Below, piece by piece: positions 9,198 through 20,100 of a stretch of 64,000 bases of DNA (positions are counted from its first letter, which is position 1; each line of letters starts with the position of its first letter). Both the position numbers and the translations under genes were made by a program. The stretch is from NCBI GenBank assembly GCA_934462925.1, contig CAKSIT010000010.1:1-64000 (forward strand). The letters are read 5' to 3'. This stretch comes from an uncultured Oscillospiraceae bacterium (GTDB taxonomy: Bacteria; Bacillota; Clostridia; Oscillospirales; Ruminococcaceae). Under the pieces are notes generated by a model. It worked only from the letters and a program-made list of their open reading frames with translations. It ran no database searches and was not told the DNA's origin.

Positions 9198-12100
9198 ATG
9201 ACAAGGACAAAAACGCGGCTGCTTACCGCGGGTATTGCAATAATAGTGCTGCTTGCGGCGGCATTTTTTGCCGTACCCTTTTTAAGCCGCAATGCAGGCG
9301 CAGAAGTTTGGACTGGCAACATTGCCGACGACTTCGGCGGCGGCACGGGTGCAGCAGACGCTCCGTACATAATAGCGAACGGTGAACAGCTCGCATTTCT
9401 CGCGCAGCAGGTGAACGATTACGGTAAAACCTATGCGGGCAAGTATTTCAAGCTGACGGGCGATATCGACCTAGACAGCAAGGAGTGGACGCCGATAAGC
9501 TGCGGCGGGTACGATAGAAATGACAACCTCATAAAGGACACCAATTTTGCAGGCACTTTTGATGGAGCTGGGTTTACTATAAGCAACCTTGCGATTACCG
9601 AAAACGGTGCAAGCAAGCATACAGGGTTATTCGGGCGCAGCAGCGGCACGATAAAGAACCTTTATCTTGACAATGCGAATATCGAATCCTATAACGGCAT
9701 TGGCGCAATATGCGCTTACAACAGCGGAACGATAGAGGCGTGCGGCGTTTTAAGCGGAACGCTTAAAATTTCGGCCAATAACGGCGGCAATGTCGGCGGC
9801 ATTTGCGAGAATAACTCCGGTAAGATAAGCAAGTGCTACAATATGGCGAATATAGTCGGCGGAGGCGAAAACGGCGGTATCTGCGCTTCCAATGTAAAAG
9901 ACGGTGGTACTATTGAAGACTGCTATAACGGCGGCAGCGTTGCAGCTGAGCGCGGCATTGCAAACGCCGGTGTATGCGCCAATAACAGCGGCGTTATTTC
10001 ACGCTGCTTTAATTTCGGAAAGCTTGGCGGCGAGGGTGCAGGCGGGACTTACTACGGTGTTTGCGGCACCGGTGTAGGGACGATGACCGACTGCTTCAAC
10101 GACAGTTCTGTTAGCAACGTACTTGTCAAAGGGTATAGCGGTACTGCCAATAATGTCGAAAACAAGACTACCCTTGAGCTTTGCTCCGACGTTTTTGACG
10201 GCTTAGGCACAGAGTGCGACGACTCGGGCAAGAGAGTATGGTATTACGGCGGCTTGAAAGCTTCGAGCACCGACCCCGACTTTTCCGACAGCCGCAACAG
10301 CGACAGATTTCTTATCACAGAATATAAGTACCCTTCGCTTAACGGCATCAGCAAGGAAGTTCCGACGGCTGAGGTAAAGGTATATTGCTTCAGAAATGGC
10401 AATGACGGCAGGAATTACACAGCGGATATCTACACGGTTATTGAAACCGCGGAGGAGTTCCTCGCTATCGGAAACGATACTACAGACGATAAGGCAATGT
10501 GGAAGGGCAACTATGTCCTCGGCGCGGATATCGACCTTGAGGGCCGCGACATTACGCCCATAGGCAACAGCAAGACCGCGTTTACGGGTAAATTCAGCGG
10601 CGGCGGGTATTCGATAAAGAACGCAAAAATCGTTAAAGAAAGCAGCGATGACGGAAGCGACTATTGCGTCGGTCTGTTCGGCGCGAACAGCGGCATTATC
10701 ACCGAACTTTACGTTGAAAACGCGCAGATAGTCGGCACGAGTTTCATCGGCGGCATATGCGGCAGAAACGAAACCAACGGAATAATCAACAATTGCGCGA
10801 TTCTCGGAACGGTGCACGCAACAATGGGCTGGGCAGGCGGCGTATGCGGTCAAAACAACGGCACGATAGAAAACTGCTACAGCATAGGCGCAGGCTCTGA
10901 GGCGGATTTTTCTGCAGACGGCGGCTGGGCAGGCGGCGTGTGCGGTCTGAACAGCGGTACAATTAAAACTTGCTACAGCGCAGGCACGGTTTCGGGGAAA
11001 AATTACGTTGGCAGCGTAGTCGGCAATAACAGCGGGACAGTAACCAATTGCTATTACGACAATAGCGTAAGCAGCGTTAAGGCTATAGGAAACAATGACG
11101 TTTCAAACGACGATGAAACGAACAACGTTACAGGTCTTGAGCGTGATGTGCTTTGCGGCGGTTCTCTTAACGGCTTCAGCGGCGAAATCTGGGAAAATGG
11201 AAGCAACACCATCGAAGCCGTAAACGGCAGCGCGAAGCTGCGTAAGATAACCACAGCCTACCCGTACCTTAACGACGTTGGCGAGGCTTATTCCGTAGAA
11301 AAGTATGAGTACAACTACGGCACGGAAAGCGCTGAGGACTGGCAGGAATACACGCTAATCAAGGACGAGAACGAGTTTATTGCGCTCACGAAAAACCACG
11401 ATATGTGGTCGGGCAACTATGTCCTCGGCGCGGACCTTGACCTTACTACAAAGGACTTCAAGGACTTCTCGCCCATAGGCAGAAGCGTTAATAATACTTT
11501 TGTACCTTTCACAGGCAAATTCAGCGGCGGCGGGCATACCATAACCGTTGCAATGAGCGCCGATGACGTAAGCGCTTACGGCGTGTTTGGCACAAACAAA
11601 GGTATTATCATGAACCTTGCCGTAAAGGGCGATATAAGCGCCCGTAGGGGCGGCGCGGTAGGCGGCATATGCGGCTCTAACTGCGGCACGATTTACGGCT
11701 GCTCCTTTGAGGGAACGGTTTACTGCAATATAAACGGCGCAGTCGGCGGTATAGCCGGCACAATAGACAACGGAAAAATACTCAACTGCTACACCGTTGC
11801 CAATGTGCGCGCGGAAAACTACTTTGCGGGCGGTATCTGCGGCAGTTTTAGCGGCACACATTCCGAAATTAACACTTGCTATTTTGCCGGAACGGTTAGC
11901 AGCACGGACGCCGATAACGTTGGCGCAATTGTAGGTGAAAAATCTGCCAGCGGCATCAGTTGTTATGATTGCTATTACGACAATGAGCTTTGTAATGTTG
12001 ACAACGGTCACGGCAAAGGCGTTACCACAGAGCAGCTCTGCGAGCTGAGCGGATTCTCGGGCGATTATCGTGATGAAAGCATATGGACTAAGGGAAGCTA

Positions 12101-15100
12101 CGAGGTGCAATCGGACGGCGACAGATTCCGCACGCTTGTTTACACCTACCCGAGCCTTAAAGACGTGGGCGCGGCTCACTCTGCTGAAAGGGAACAGTAC
12201 AACTATAAGACTAACGGCGCGGACGACTGGCAGGTATACACGCTAATCAAGGACGAGAACGATTTCATTAAGCTTACGGAAACTCCCGATATGTGGTCGG
12301 GTAACTATGTCCTCGGCGCGGACCTCGACCTTACTAAAAAGGACTTCTTGCCCATAGGCAGAAGCGTTGATAACAAATCTGTTCCTTTCACGGGCAGATT
12401 CAGCGGCGGCGGGCATACGATAACCGTTGCAATGAACAGCGATTCGTATGTTTACGCGTACGGAGTGTTCGGCGAAAACAATGGCGTTATCATGAACCTT
12501 GCCGTAAAGGGCGATATCAGGGCTGAGGAAAGCCAACGCGTAGGCGGTATCTGCGGCTCTAACTACGGCATGATTTACGGCTGCTCCTTCGAGGGAACGG
12601 TTTACTGCGAGACAAACGGCGATGTCGGCGGTATCTGCGGTTCGGTGGTTGACGGAACAATATACGACTGCTATGCCATAGCAGACGTACACGCGGCAAG
12701 CAGCGCGGGCGGTATCTGCGGATTTGCAGCCAACTCTCCTTATGTTTGTTCCTGCTATTTTGTGGGGAATGTGAGCAGCTCTGCCAGCAGCAATAAGGTC
12801 GGCGCAATCTTCGGCTATGGAAATGGTTCATTTCCAAACTGCTATTACGACAACGAGATATGCAACGTTGGCGACGAAAAAGGCAAAGGCGTAACCACAA
12901 AGCAGCTTTGCGAGCTTGGCTATCAGCTCTCTGGTCATTATGTTAATACAAACATATGGACTAAGGGAAGCTACGAGGCGCAATCGGGCGGCGACAGATT
13001 CCGCACGGTGACCTGCACCTACCCGAGCCTTGTTGAGGGCTGCGAAGCGACGCCCGTTACAAGAAAGCAGTATAATTTCGGCGTTGACGGCGACGACTGG
13101 GCGGAGTACACGGTAATTGAAAACGAGGCCGAGTTCGTTACACTCACGGAAACTCCTGCAATGTGGTCGGGCAACTACATACTCGGCAGGGATTTGAACC
13201 TTGCGAACAAGGTCGTTTCGCCCATAGGCGATGTTGTTGACGGCGAGCTTGTCAGCTTCTCGGGCAAATTCAGCGGCAACGGCCACACAATAAGCAATGT
13301 TGAAATAAATGATTGGTTTGCGGATTCTGAATCAGCTAAAAAATATTATGCAGGCGTGTTCGGCGGCAACAGCGGTACTATCATGAACCTTGCCGTAAAC
13401 GGCAAGGTCGAGGGCGGCAGCTATGTCGGCGGCATATGCGGCGATAATGACGCGAACGGCGTGATTTACGGCTGCTCGTTTGAGGGAACTGTAACGGCGG
13501 ACCAATACGTTGGCGGCATATGCGGCACTAACGGCTATACAGGCGGACAGCCAAAGATAAGCAACTGCTATGCCATAGCGGATATTACGGCAAGAGCATG
13601 TGCGGGCGGTATCTGCGGCGGCAACTATGCAACGGTAGAGTATTGCTACTCTGCGGGCGAGGTGAATGCGGACGACGGCTATGTATACGACCCCGTATGC
13701 TATAACGAGGGCGGTAACGCCACATCAAACTACTGCTACTACAACTCCGACCTTTGCGGAAGCGGCAGTCCTTCCACCAAAAACGCCGCCCTTACTACGC
13801 AGGCGCTTTGCGGCGACTCTCTCCCCGCGGGCTTCAGCGCCGACATCTGGGGCAAGGGCAGCTACAGCATGGCGGAAAGCGGCGATAAATTCCGCACGGT
13901 AACCTACACCTACCCGAGCCTTAACGGCGTGGGCGAGCCGTATTCCGCCCTGAACGAGCTGCAGTACAACTACGGCTACAACGGCAGCGACGACTGGCAG
14001 AAATGCACGCGCATAACCACGTATGAGCAGTTTGCCGCTATCGGAAACGACAGCACAAGCAACAAGGAGCTGTGGAGGAAGAACTACGTACTCGGCGCGG
14101 ATATAGACCTTGGCGGCAAGGCTACTGCGCCCATAGGCGACAGCTCGTACAGCTTTACAGGCAAATTCAGCGGCAACGGGCATTTGTTCAAGAACGCCGC
14201 AAGCCCCCTGTTCGGCTCTAACGAAGGTCTTATAGAATACGTTACCATCGAGAGCGGCTCTATAGGCTACGGACCTATTGCAGGCAGCATAAGCGTTGAG
14301 AACGGGTCGGACGGTGTAATTTACGCCTGCGGCAACAACGCCGACGTAACGGTAACCACTAGCCTGAACATGGGTGCGGGCGGCATTGTCGCAACCAACA
14401 ACGGCGTTATCAGCAACTGCTACAACACGGGCGACGTAAGCTCCAAAGCGCAGGCGGGCGGCTTGTGCGCAGTCAACTACGGAACTCTCGAATATTCCTA
14501 CAACGCAGGGGCTGTAAGCGGAGATAATAAAACGGACGCACTCTGCATAGAGCAGAACGGCACTTTGAATACGTGCTATTACAACGAGGACTGCGGCAAG
14601 AGCAGCTTCGGCAGCGGCTTAAGCACCATGGCTATGACGAGCAAGGTTTTCGACGGCTTCGGCAGCCTGTGGGTAAAGAAGTCGAACACCGTTGACCCCG
14701 AAAGCTGCGAGGGCGCTGCGTACTACCCCTCGCTCTCAACGGACTTTGCGCCGTCTGAGGAGTTCACCTTAATCCTTAATTTTGTGAAGCCGGGCGAGGA
14801 TACGCCCGTTTACGGCGACGACATAACGCTCTGGGCATTCCCGAATATTAAGTACGCCAACGGCAAACTCGACACCTTTGAGGACGGTATCACTACAATA
14901 AAGATAGGCGACGAAATCGTTTTGGAAAACGACGATATCGTCAATGGCATTGCAAAATACACGGCTAAAACAGCGGGCAATACCACATTCACGCTGACTT
15001 ATACAAACGCGGATTATTTCGCGGGCGAGGTTACCAAGGACCTTGTTATTGACATCGCGAGAAAGGACCTTACCGCGAAAGACTTTGATTTCACACCCGC

Positions 15101-17078
15101 CGCAGACCTTGTGTTCAACAACAAGGAAAAGGCTTCGAGCGTTACGGCAAAGGCAGGCATGGAGGGCGTAGGCGCTATCACCGTTAACTACTGCTGCGAC
15201 GGCGAGAAGCTTGATTCCGTGCCGATAAACGCAGGCGACTACATTGTAAAGATATCCGTTGCGGAAGGCAAGTTCTACAACGCGGCGGAGCTTGAGGACA
15301 GCAAGTGGGCGTTCACCATTGAAAAGGCTGACGCTCCCGCAGTTCCCAATATTGAGCTTGGCTACAACTGGCAGACGGACGAGGACGTAACGGTATTTGT
15401 CCTCGGGCTTCCCGAAAATATGGGAACGATAGAGGGCTATACCATAACTCCCGCTGAAGCCAACGGCAAGAGCTTTGAGTATTCCGACAAAAAGCTGTAC
15501 TTTCATGTAGGACCGTACACCGAGGACAAGGTCGGCAGCACGGTTCTGATACAGACAACGCTTTCTACGCAGAACTACAATGACATCAGCTTCCTTGTGG
15601 AAGTCAAGCTGAACAACAAGGCGAACAGGCAAGCGCCGAGCCTTGACGACTTCGAGCTTGTATTCACCGATAACGCGGGCGTTATAACCGCGACAATCAA
15701 CACAGCGCTTGAGGGCTTGGAATACAGCTTTGACGGCGCTTACTGGAGCAGCGAAAATACGCTTGAAACGGCTCACGACAAGCTTGTGAATGCGTATATC
15801 CGTTACGCTGCCACCGACGACATGAACGCGAGCGCGCCTGTTTCAAAGCAGGCAAACTCGGGTCACGGCACGCTTACGCACCATGAGCGCGTTGAGCCCC
15901 AGTGCCTTACGGCGGGCAGCATTGAGTACTGGGAGTGCGAGCTTTGCGCGCGTTACTTCCTTGACGAAAAAGGCGAGAACGAAACTGCCCTTGACGGCAC
16001 TATAATTGCGGCTGCGGGTCACACCAACGGCGCGGCGGTACGCGAGAAAGAGGTTGCCGCGACCTGCACCGCTGACGGCTCTTACGAGGAGGTAGTTTAC
16101 TGCGCGGTTTGCAGCGCGGAGATTTCAAGAGAGCAGAAGACCATACCCGCGGCGGGTCACAAGTGGGCTGAAAAGTACGAGAGCGACAAGCGCGGGCATT
16201 GGCACAAGTGCGAGGTATGCAGCGTGGATTCCGCTGTTGAAGCGCACGTTTCCAACGGCCCTGCGACCTACGCCGAGGCGGAGGTCTGCAACATATGCGG
16301 CTACGAGATAGCGCCCAAGAAGAACACGGGCGGCAACTCGGGCAGCGGTTCGGGCGGAAGCTCGGGCGGCGCGAACGGCGGTTCTGCCGCAGACGTAAAG
16401 CCCACAATAAACGGCAAGACTATGGGTTGGAGCGACATAACCAAGACCATAACGGGACTTACAAGCGGCAGCGAAGCCACTATCGACCTTAACGGCAGCT
16501 ACGACGTTCCTGCGGACGTAATAAAGGCGATTGCCGACCGCAAAATCAAGGCGACGCTCAGGGTTGACAGTTGGAGAAGCTGGCGAATAGACGGCGCTGA
16601 GATAACCGCGCCCGCAGCCGCAAACCTGCGCGTAATTACGCTCGGTATGCTTGATACCACAGGGCTTCGCGGCACGGCGGGGTACAAGTTCAGCCTTAGC
16701 GGCACGAACAACCCTGCGGCGCTTACTGTAGCGTTTAACAAGGAGTACGCGGGCAAGTTCGCTAACCTTTACAAGAGCGTTGACGGCAAGCTTGTGTTTG
16801 TCAATAACGTTAAGGTGGGCGCGGACGGCAACGTTACGCTGCCCGACATGGCGGACAATGGCAACTATGTAATAATGCTCTGCGAGTACTCCGACCGCAG
16901 GGGCGACGCTAACAACGACGGCATAGTAAACATTGCGGACGCACTCGCGCTGCTGCGCGACGTGTTCGGGCTTGAGGAGGCAAGGAACAGCGTAATGCGC
17001 GACTTCAACGTCGACGGCAGGTTTGACATTGCCGACGCGCGCGACCTGCTCAAGGCGGTATTCTTTAACAAGGTTTGA
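9198..17078 (+). CDS. Giant secreted GLUG-repeat protein with dockerin-like C-terminus
   Basis: 2626 residues. A signal peptide with a long hydrophobic core ends near NAGAEVW. To about residue 1850 it consists of some six units, each opening with a W.GNYVLGADIDL / PIG / FTGKFSGGGH segment followed by GLUG-type turns (GGICG.N.GTI..CY..G.V). Units starting near 11340 and 12230 are offset by 888 bp and nearly identical in places, a recent tandem duplication. Then come MBG-like segments, a region with paired Cys and AAGH(T/K) motifs (about 2227-2370: CELCARYF, CAVCSAE, CEVCSVD, CNICGYE), a Gly/Ser linker, the shared C-terminal module (about 2402-2566) and a dockerin-like pair (GDANNDGIVNIADALALL, DFNVDGRFDIADARDLL). 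It is probably a surface or cellulosome-type adhesin or carbohydrate-binding protein; function is not proven. Confidence 0.85.
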   Translation: MTRTKTRLLTAGIAIIVLLAAAFFAVPFLSRNAGAEVWTGNIADDFGGGTGAADAPYIIANGEQLAFLAQQVNDYGKTYAGKYFKLTGDIDLDSKEWTPISCGGYDRNDNLIKDTNFAGTFDGAGFTISNLAITENGASKHTGLFGRSSGTIKNLYLDNANIESYNGIGAICAYNSGTIEACGVLSGTLKISANNGGNVGGICENNSGKISKCYNMANIVGGGENGGICASNVKDGGTIEDCYNGGSVAAERGIANAGVCANNSGVISRCFNFGKLGGEGAGGTYYGVCGTGVGTMTDCFNDSSVSNVLVKGYSGTANNVENKTTLELCSDVFDGLGTECDDSGKRVWYYGGLKASSTDPDFSDSRNSDRFLITEYKYPSLNGISKEVPTAEVKVYCFRNGNDGRNYTADIYTVIETAEEFLAIGNDTTDDKAMWKGNYVLGADIDLEGRDITPIGNSKTAFTGKFSGGGYSIKNAKIVKESSDDGSDYCVGLFGANSGIITELYVENAQIVGTSFIGGICGRNETNGIINNCAILGTVHATMGWAGGVCGQNNGTIENCYSIGAGSEADFSADGGWAGGVCGLNSGTIKTCYSAGTVSGKNYVGSVVGNNSGTVTNCYYDNSVSSVKAIGNNDVSNDDETNNVTGLERDVLCGGSLNGFSGEIWENGSNTIEAVNGSAKLRKITTAYPYLNDVGEAYSVEKYEYNYGTESAEDWQEYTLIKDENEFIALTKNHDMWSGNYVLGADLDLTTKDFKDFSPIGRSVNNTFVPFTGKFSGGGHTITVAMSADDVSAYGVFGTNKGIIMNLAVKGDISARRGGAVGGICGSNCGTIYGCSFEGTVYCNINGAVGGIAGTIDNGKILNCYTVANVRAENYFAGGICGSFSGTHSEINTCYFAGTVSSTDADNVGAIVGEKSASGISCYDCYYDNELCNVDNGHGKGVTTEQLCELSGFSGDYRDESIWTKGSYEVQSDGDRFRTLVYTYPSLKDVGAAHSAEREQYNYKTNGADDWQVYTLIKDENDFIKLTETPDMWSGNYVLGADLDLTKKDFLPIGRSVDNKSVPFTGRFSGGGHTITVAMNSDSYVYAYGVFGENNGVIMNLAVKGDIRAEESQRVGGICGSNYGMIYGCSFEGTVYCETNGDVGGICGSVVDGTIYDCYAIADVHAASSAGGICGFAANSPYVCSCYFVGNVSSSASSNKVGAIFGYGNGSFPNCYYDNEICNVGDEKGKGVTTKQLCELGYQLSGHYVNTNIWTKGSYEAQSGGDRFRTVTCTYPSLVEGCEATPVTRKQYNFGVDGDDWAEYTVIENEAEFVTLTETPAMWSGNYILGRDLNLANKVVSPIGDVVDGELVSFSGKFSGNGHTISNVEINDWFADSESAKKYYAGVFGGNSGTIMNLAVNGKVEGGSYVGGICGDNDANGVIYGCSFEGTVTADQYVGGICGTNGYTGGQPKISNCYAIADITARACAGGICGGNYATVEYCYSAGEVNADDGYVYDPVCYNEGGNATSNYCYYNSDLCGSGSPSTKNAALTTQALCGDSLPAGFSADIWGKGSYSMAESGDKFRTVTYTYPSLNGVGEPYSALNELQYNYGYNGSDDWQKCTRITTYEQFAAIGNDSTSNKELWRKNYVLGADIDLGGKATAPIGDSSYSFTGKFSGNGHLFKNAASPLFGSNEGLIEYVTIESGSIGYGPIAGSISVENGSDGVIYACGNNADVTVTTSLNMGAGGIVATNNGVISNCYNTGDVSSKAQAGGLCAVNYGTLEYSYNAGAVSGDNKTDALCIEQNGTLNTCYYNEDCGKSSFGSGLSTMAMTSKVFDGFGSLWVKKSNTVDPESCEGAAYYPSLSTDFAPSEEFTLILNFVKPGEDTPVYGDDITLWAFPNIKYANGKLDTFEDGITTIKIGDEIVLENDDIVNGIAKYTAKTAGNTTFTLTYTNADYFAGEVTKDLVIDIARKDLTAKDFDFTPAADLVFNNKEKASSVTAKAGMEGVGAITVNYCCDGEKLDSVPINAGDYIVKISVAEGKFYNAAELEDSKWAFTIEKADAPAVPNIELGYNWQTDEDVTVFVLGLPENMGTIEGYTITPAEANGKSFEYSDKKLYFHVGPYTEDKVGSTVLIQTTLSTQNYNDISFLVEVKLNNKANRQAPSLDDFELVFTDNAGVITATINTALEGLEYSFDGAYWSSENTLETAHDKLVNAYIRYAATDDMNASAPVSKQANSGHGTLTHHERVEPQCLTAGSIEYWECELCARYFLDEKGENETALDGTIIAAAGHTNGAAVREKEVAATCTADGSYEEVVYCAVCSAEISREQKTIPAAGHKWAEKYESDKRGHWHKCEVCSVDSAVEAHVSNGPATYAEAEVCNICGYEIAPKKNTGGNSGSGSGGSSGGANGGSAADVKPTINGKTMGWSDITKTITGLTSGSEATIDLNGSYDVPADVIKAIADRKIKATLRVDSWRSWRIDGAEITAPAAANLRVITLGMLDTTGLRGTAGYKFSLSGTNNPAALTVAFNKEYAGKFANLYKSVDGKLVFVNNVKVGADGNVTLPDMADNGNYVIMLCEYSDRRGDANNDGIVNIADALALLRDVFGLEEARNSVMRDFNVDGRFDIADARDLLKAVFFNKV

Positions 17079-17086
17079 TTGGACAT

Positions 17087-17114
17087 ATTCAGGCGGGGGT
17101 CTCTCCGCCTGAAT
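17087..17114 (+). terminator. Hairpin between the second and third surface genes
   Basis: ATTCAGGCGG (17087-17096) pairs perfectly with CCGCCTGAAT (17105-17114). No T-run follows, and no clear promoter lies before the third gene 22 bases on. It may act as a weak attenuator or mRNA stabiliser, with the third gene expressed by read-through. Confidence 0.45.
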
Positions 17115-17136
17115 ACGACTATATAAGGATGATTAA

Positions 17137-20100
17137 ATGGCAAACTTAAAGCAACTCGGCGGAAAGCTTATAAGCCTGCTGCTGGCATTGGCTATGATAA
17201 CAGCGCTTATGCCTGCGGTATCGCTAACGGCAAGCGCGGCAGGCGTAAAGTATGTTCTTACGGCAGATACGCCGCTGTACGACAGCGACGGCTGGACGTG
17301 GGACGGACAAACGCTGCATTTTTTCGGCGCAGGCACGTTCAGCGTTGATTCGCCGCAGTACTTTTTGATAGAATCGACCAAAGACGGCGGGGCTGCGGTT
17401 ATCGACATCTCAGGCTCGCTGAGCGTGAGCTTTGCCACAGACGGCAACTTCATTAAATCATACTACCCGCTTGATATAAAGGGCGCAGGCAAGGTTACTG
17501 TCACAAGCGCAGGCAATTCCATTGCGGCATTATTCAATGCCACCAGTTATTCTTTAACGTATGAGGGCGGTGCAATATGCTGTGATGATGCCAACGCTAT
17601 TCTGCAGGTATTCATATGCACCGACCTCGGCATAAATCGGGGCAGCATTGACGTTGCAAGCGAATATTCATCTTTTGCTGCGGAAAGCTGCACAATAAAA
17701 GACAGCAGCGTTGTTGTTGACAAAATACAGTCCCGTCCGCAGACTGAAACTCTTTACGTCACTATTGAAAAGAGCTATGTTGACTTAGGCGCGGTTATTA
17801 CATATGGTCACCTCTAAAAACCTTGTTTGAGTGAAAATGTGTATAGCGCACCGACTGCTTCTGTCAACAAGCGAAATTTCTGATGTGACGGCGTCCATGC
17901 CGTCACTTGGTTATTTCGCCGTGCAACATCATGTTGCACCTCCTCGTAAGGCATACAGCCTTACTTCGTCGGCTTTCATCGCATTCGGCGCACTCTACCC
18001 ATTTTCCCTTTTCAAACCGGTTTTTAGAGATTCCCAATAGTTATTATGTCGACCAACACGATTGATGACGACTCTGATAAAGTGGGTTTAGTGTCAACTT
18101 CAACTGATGATGCTTTCAAATCCTGCACCATAGTAAACAGGTGCGTTACAGAAAAAAGCGCCAAGTTAAGGTTTGGCGAGGCGTATGTAGAAAACTGCAA
18201 TGTTTATACAGACGCGGAAAGCTCTTTGACAACATCTTACAATTCGTTGATGTACGACATAGCGCAGCCAAACAATTATTGCGTTCCGAATGGTGAGATT
18301 ATAATAAACGACCAAGGCAATAGCGGTGGTAACAGGTACGCTAATATCACTTCCAAATATATATGCGGTAATATCAACAGCAGTAGCAGTTTACATTTGT
18401 TTCCTGTTATTTGCGGCAATATTTGTGCCGACATATATAATGGCGGAGACGTGAAATTTGACGGCTCGGATAAATATGATGTAAGCATAAGGGAGTTTTG
18501 GACAAATATTCTGTCGCTGTTTGTCAACACGACTGCCCATGCCTATGAAAAGCAGTCCGACGGCACATGGGAGTACGTATCCATCGCCGACGAATACAAA
18601 GGCGCAAGCGACACCCCGATTTACATCGGCAGGCCTGTTTTCAACGTTATTAAGAATCCTACGACATATCAGGACATAAAGACCTGCAAGGGCTACCCCG
18701 CTTTTGTAGACGTTGAGCTTCTTTTCCCCTATGAGGACGCGGTGACCGCCACGGAGTTCAAGCTGTATAAGGACAACGCCGAGGTAGACCCCGAAACCGT
18801 TGGCATTACCGCCGAGGTTACGGGCAGCGGGCAGAAGCTCACGCTGAACCTTACCGCGGGCGAAGACGCTGCTGCGGGCAGATACACGTTTACTTTCAGC
18901 GTGAACGGGCAGAAAATAAAAGGCACTTCGGGCGATTATGTTGCGTTTACGCTCACGGAATACCCGTTCCACACAATGGAGTTTGGCGACGACAGCAGCA
19001 TTTCGTGGCCTTATATTGACAAGGGCGGTGAGCTGCAATATTTTACGGGTTCGGATTACAACAGGAAAATCGAAACCGATACATGGACGTGGTACGGCGA
19101 CGTGACCTCTGAGGATATGGCGCAGGGGTACAAGAGCGGAACTCTTTTACTGAAAGACGGGTTCAATTTCACGACAACGGCAGATAACGGCATATCCGCA
19201 ACGGACCAGGTAACGTTCATTATTACCGTTGAGGGCGACTGCACCGTCAATGCAGGCGTTAATGCGATTTATTCGGTATCAACCACGAATTTACTTATCA
19301 AGGGCGCGTGCGACGGCTCAACGCTTAATTTGAACACAGGAATTTCGGCTGGTGGTATATTCAATATCATCGGCGCGGACATTAAGGTGAACAACGTTAC
19401 TTCGGTTACAGACGAATCCGTTCAGCCGAAAAAGCCGCTGTTAGAAGCAAGTGATATTTTATTGTATGAATGCGATATTACCGCCAACGACGACTGGAAA
19501 CTCGAGAACATTATCATAGGCTCGTTACTCAGAATAGGCAGAGGCGTAACGCTTGATTTCCCCGCTTCAACCATATACGTGGAAAATACGTGCATCAGCG
19601 AGCTTGAAAGCGTGGATAACATTCAGGGTCAGGGCAGCTGGGGCACGCTTACCGTTGAGGATTCCCCGTACGGACCAAACGGCGTTGTAGTGAGACCGAA
19701 GTGGATAGACCCCGACAAGGGAATGAAGCTTTCCACAAAGCAGCTCGAGTTTATCGGCACGGCTTCCGACCTGATAATTGCCGACGATTTGATTTCCGAA
19801 GACGACGATTACTGCCTGCTCAGCGGCAAAGAATACAGGCTCGACCTTTCCAAGCTTATCAGCGTTGACATTTCCGACTGCGAAATCGCTAAGAGGGTCG
19901 TTAGCGGCTATTCAGTAAAAAGCGAGCTGGTTGACGGCACGCTCGACGAGTTTCCCGCGTATGTTCTGCGCAATTATGAAGTTACGGTAGGCATTGTACC
20001 GCTCACCAAGAGCGTACTCAGCATAAACGGCGCTACACCCAAATACAACAGCACTACGGGCGTTTATTCCGCGGATATCGATGTAAGCGCGAACATGGAA

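Noticed and set aside
17831..18040. 69-codon frame in the family-A element as an ordinary gene
   Set aside because: No ribosome binding site, ends depend on the flank, and it overlaps the inverted repeats; kept only as a finding.
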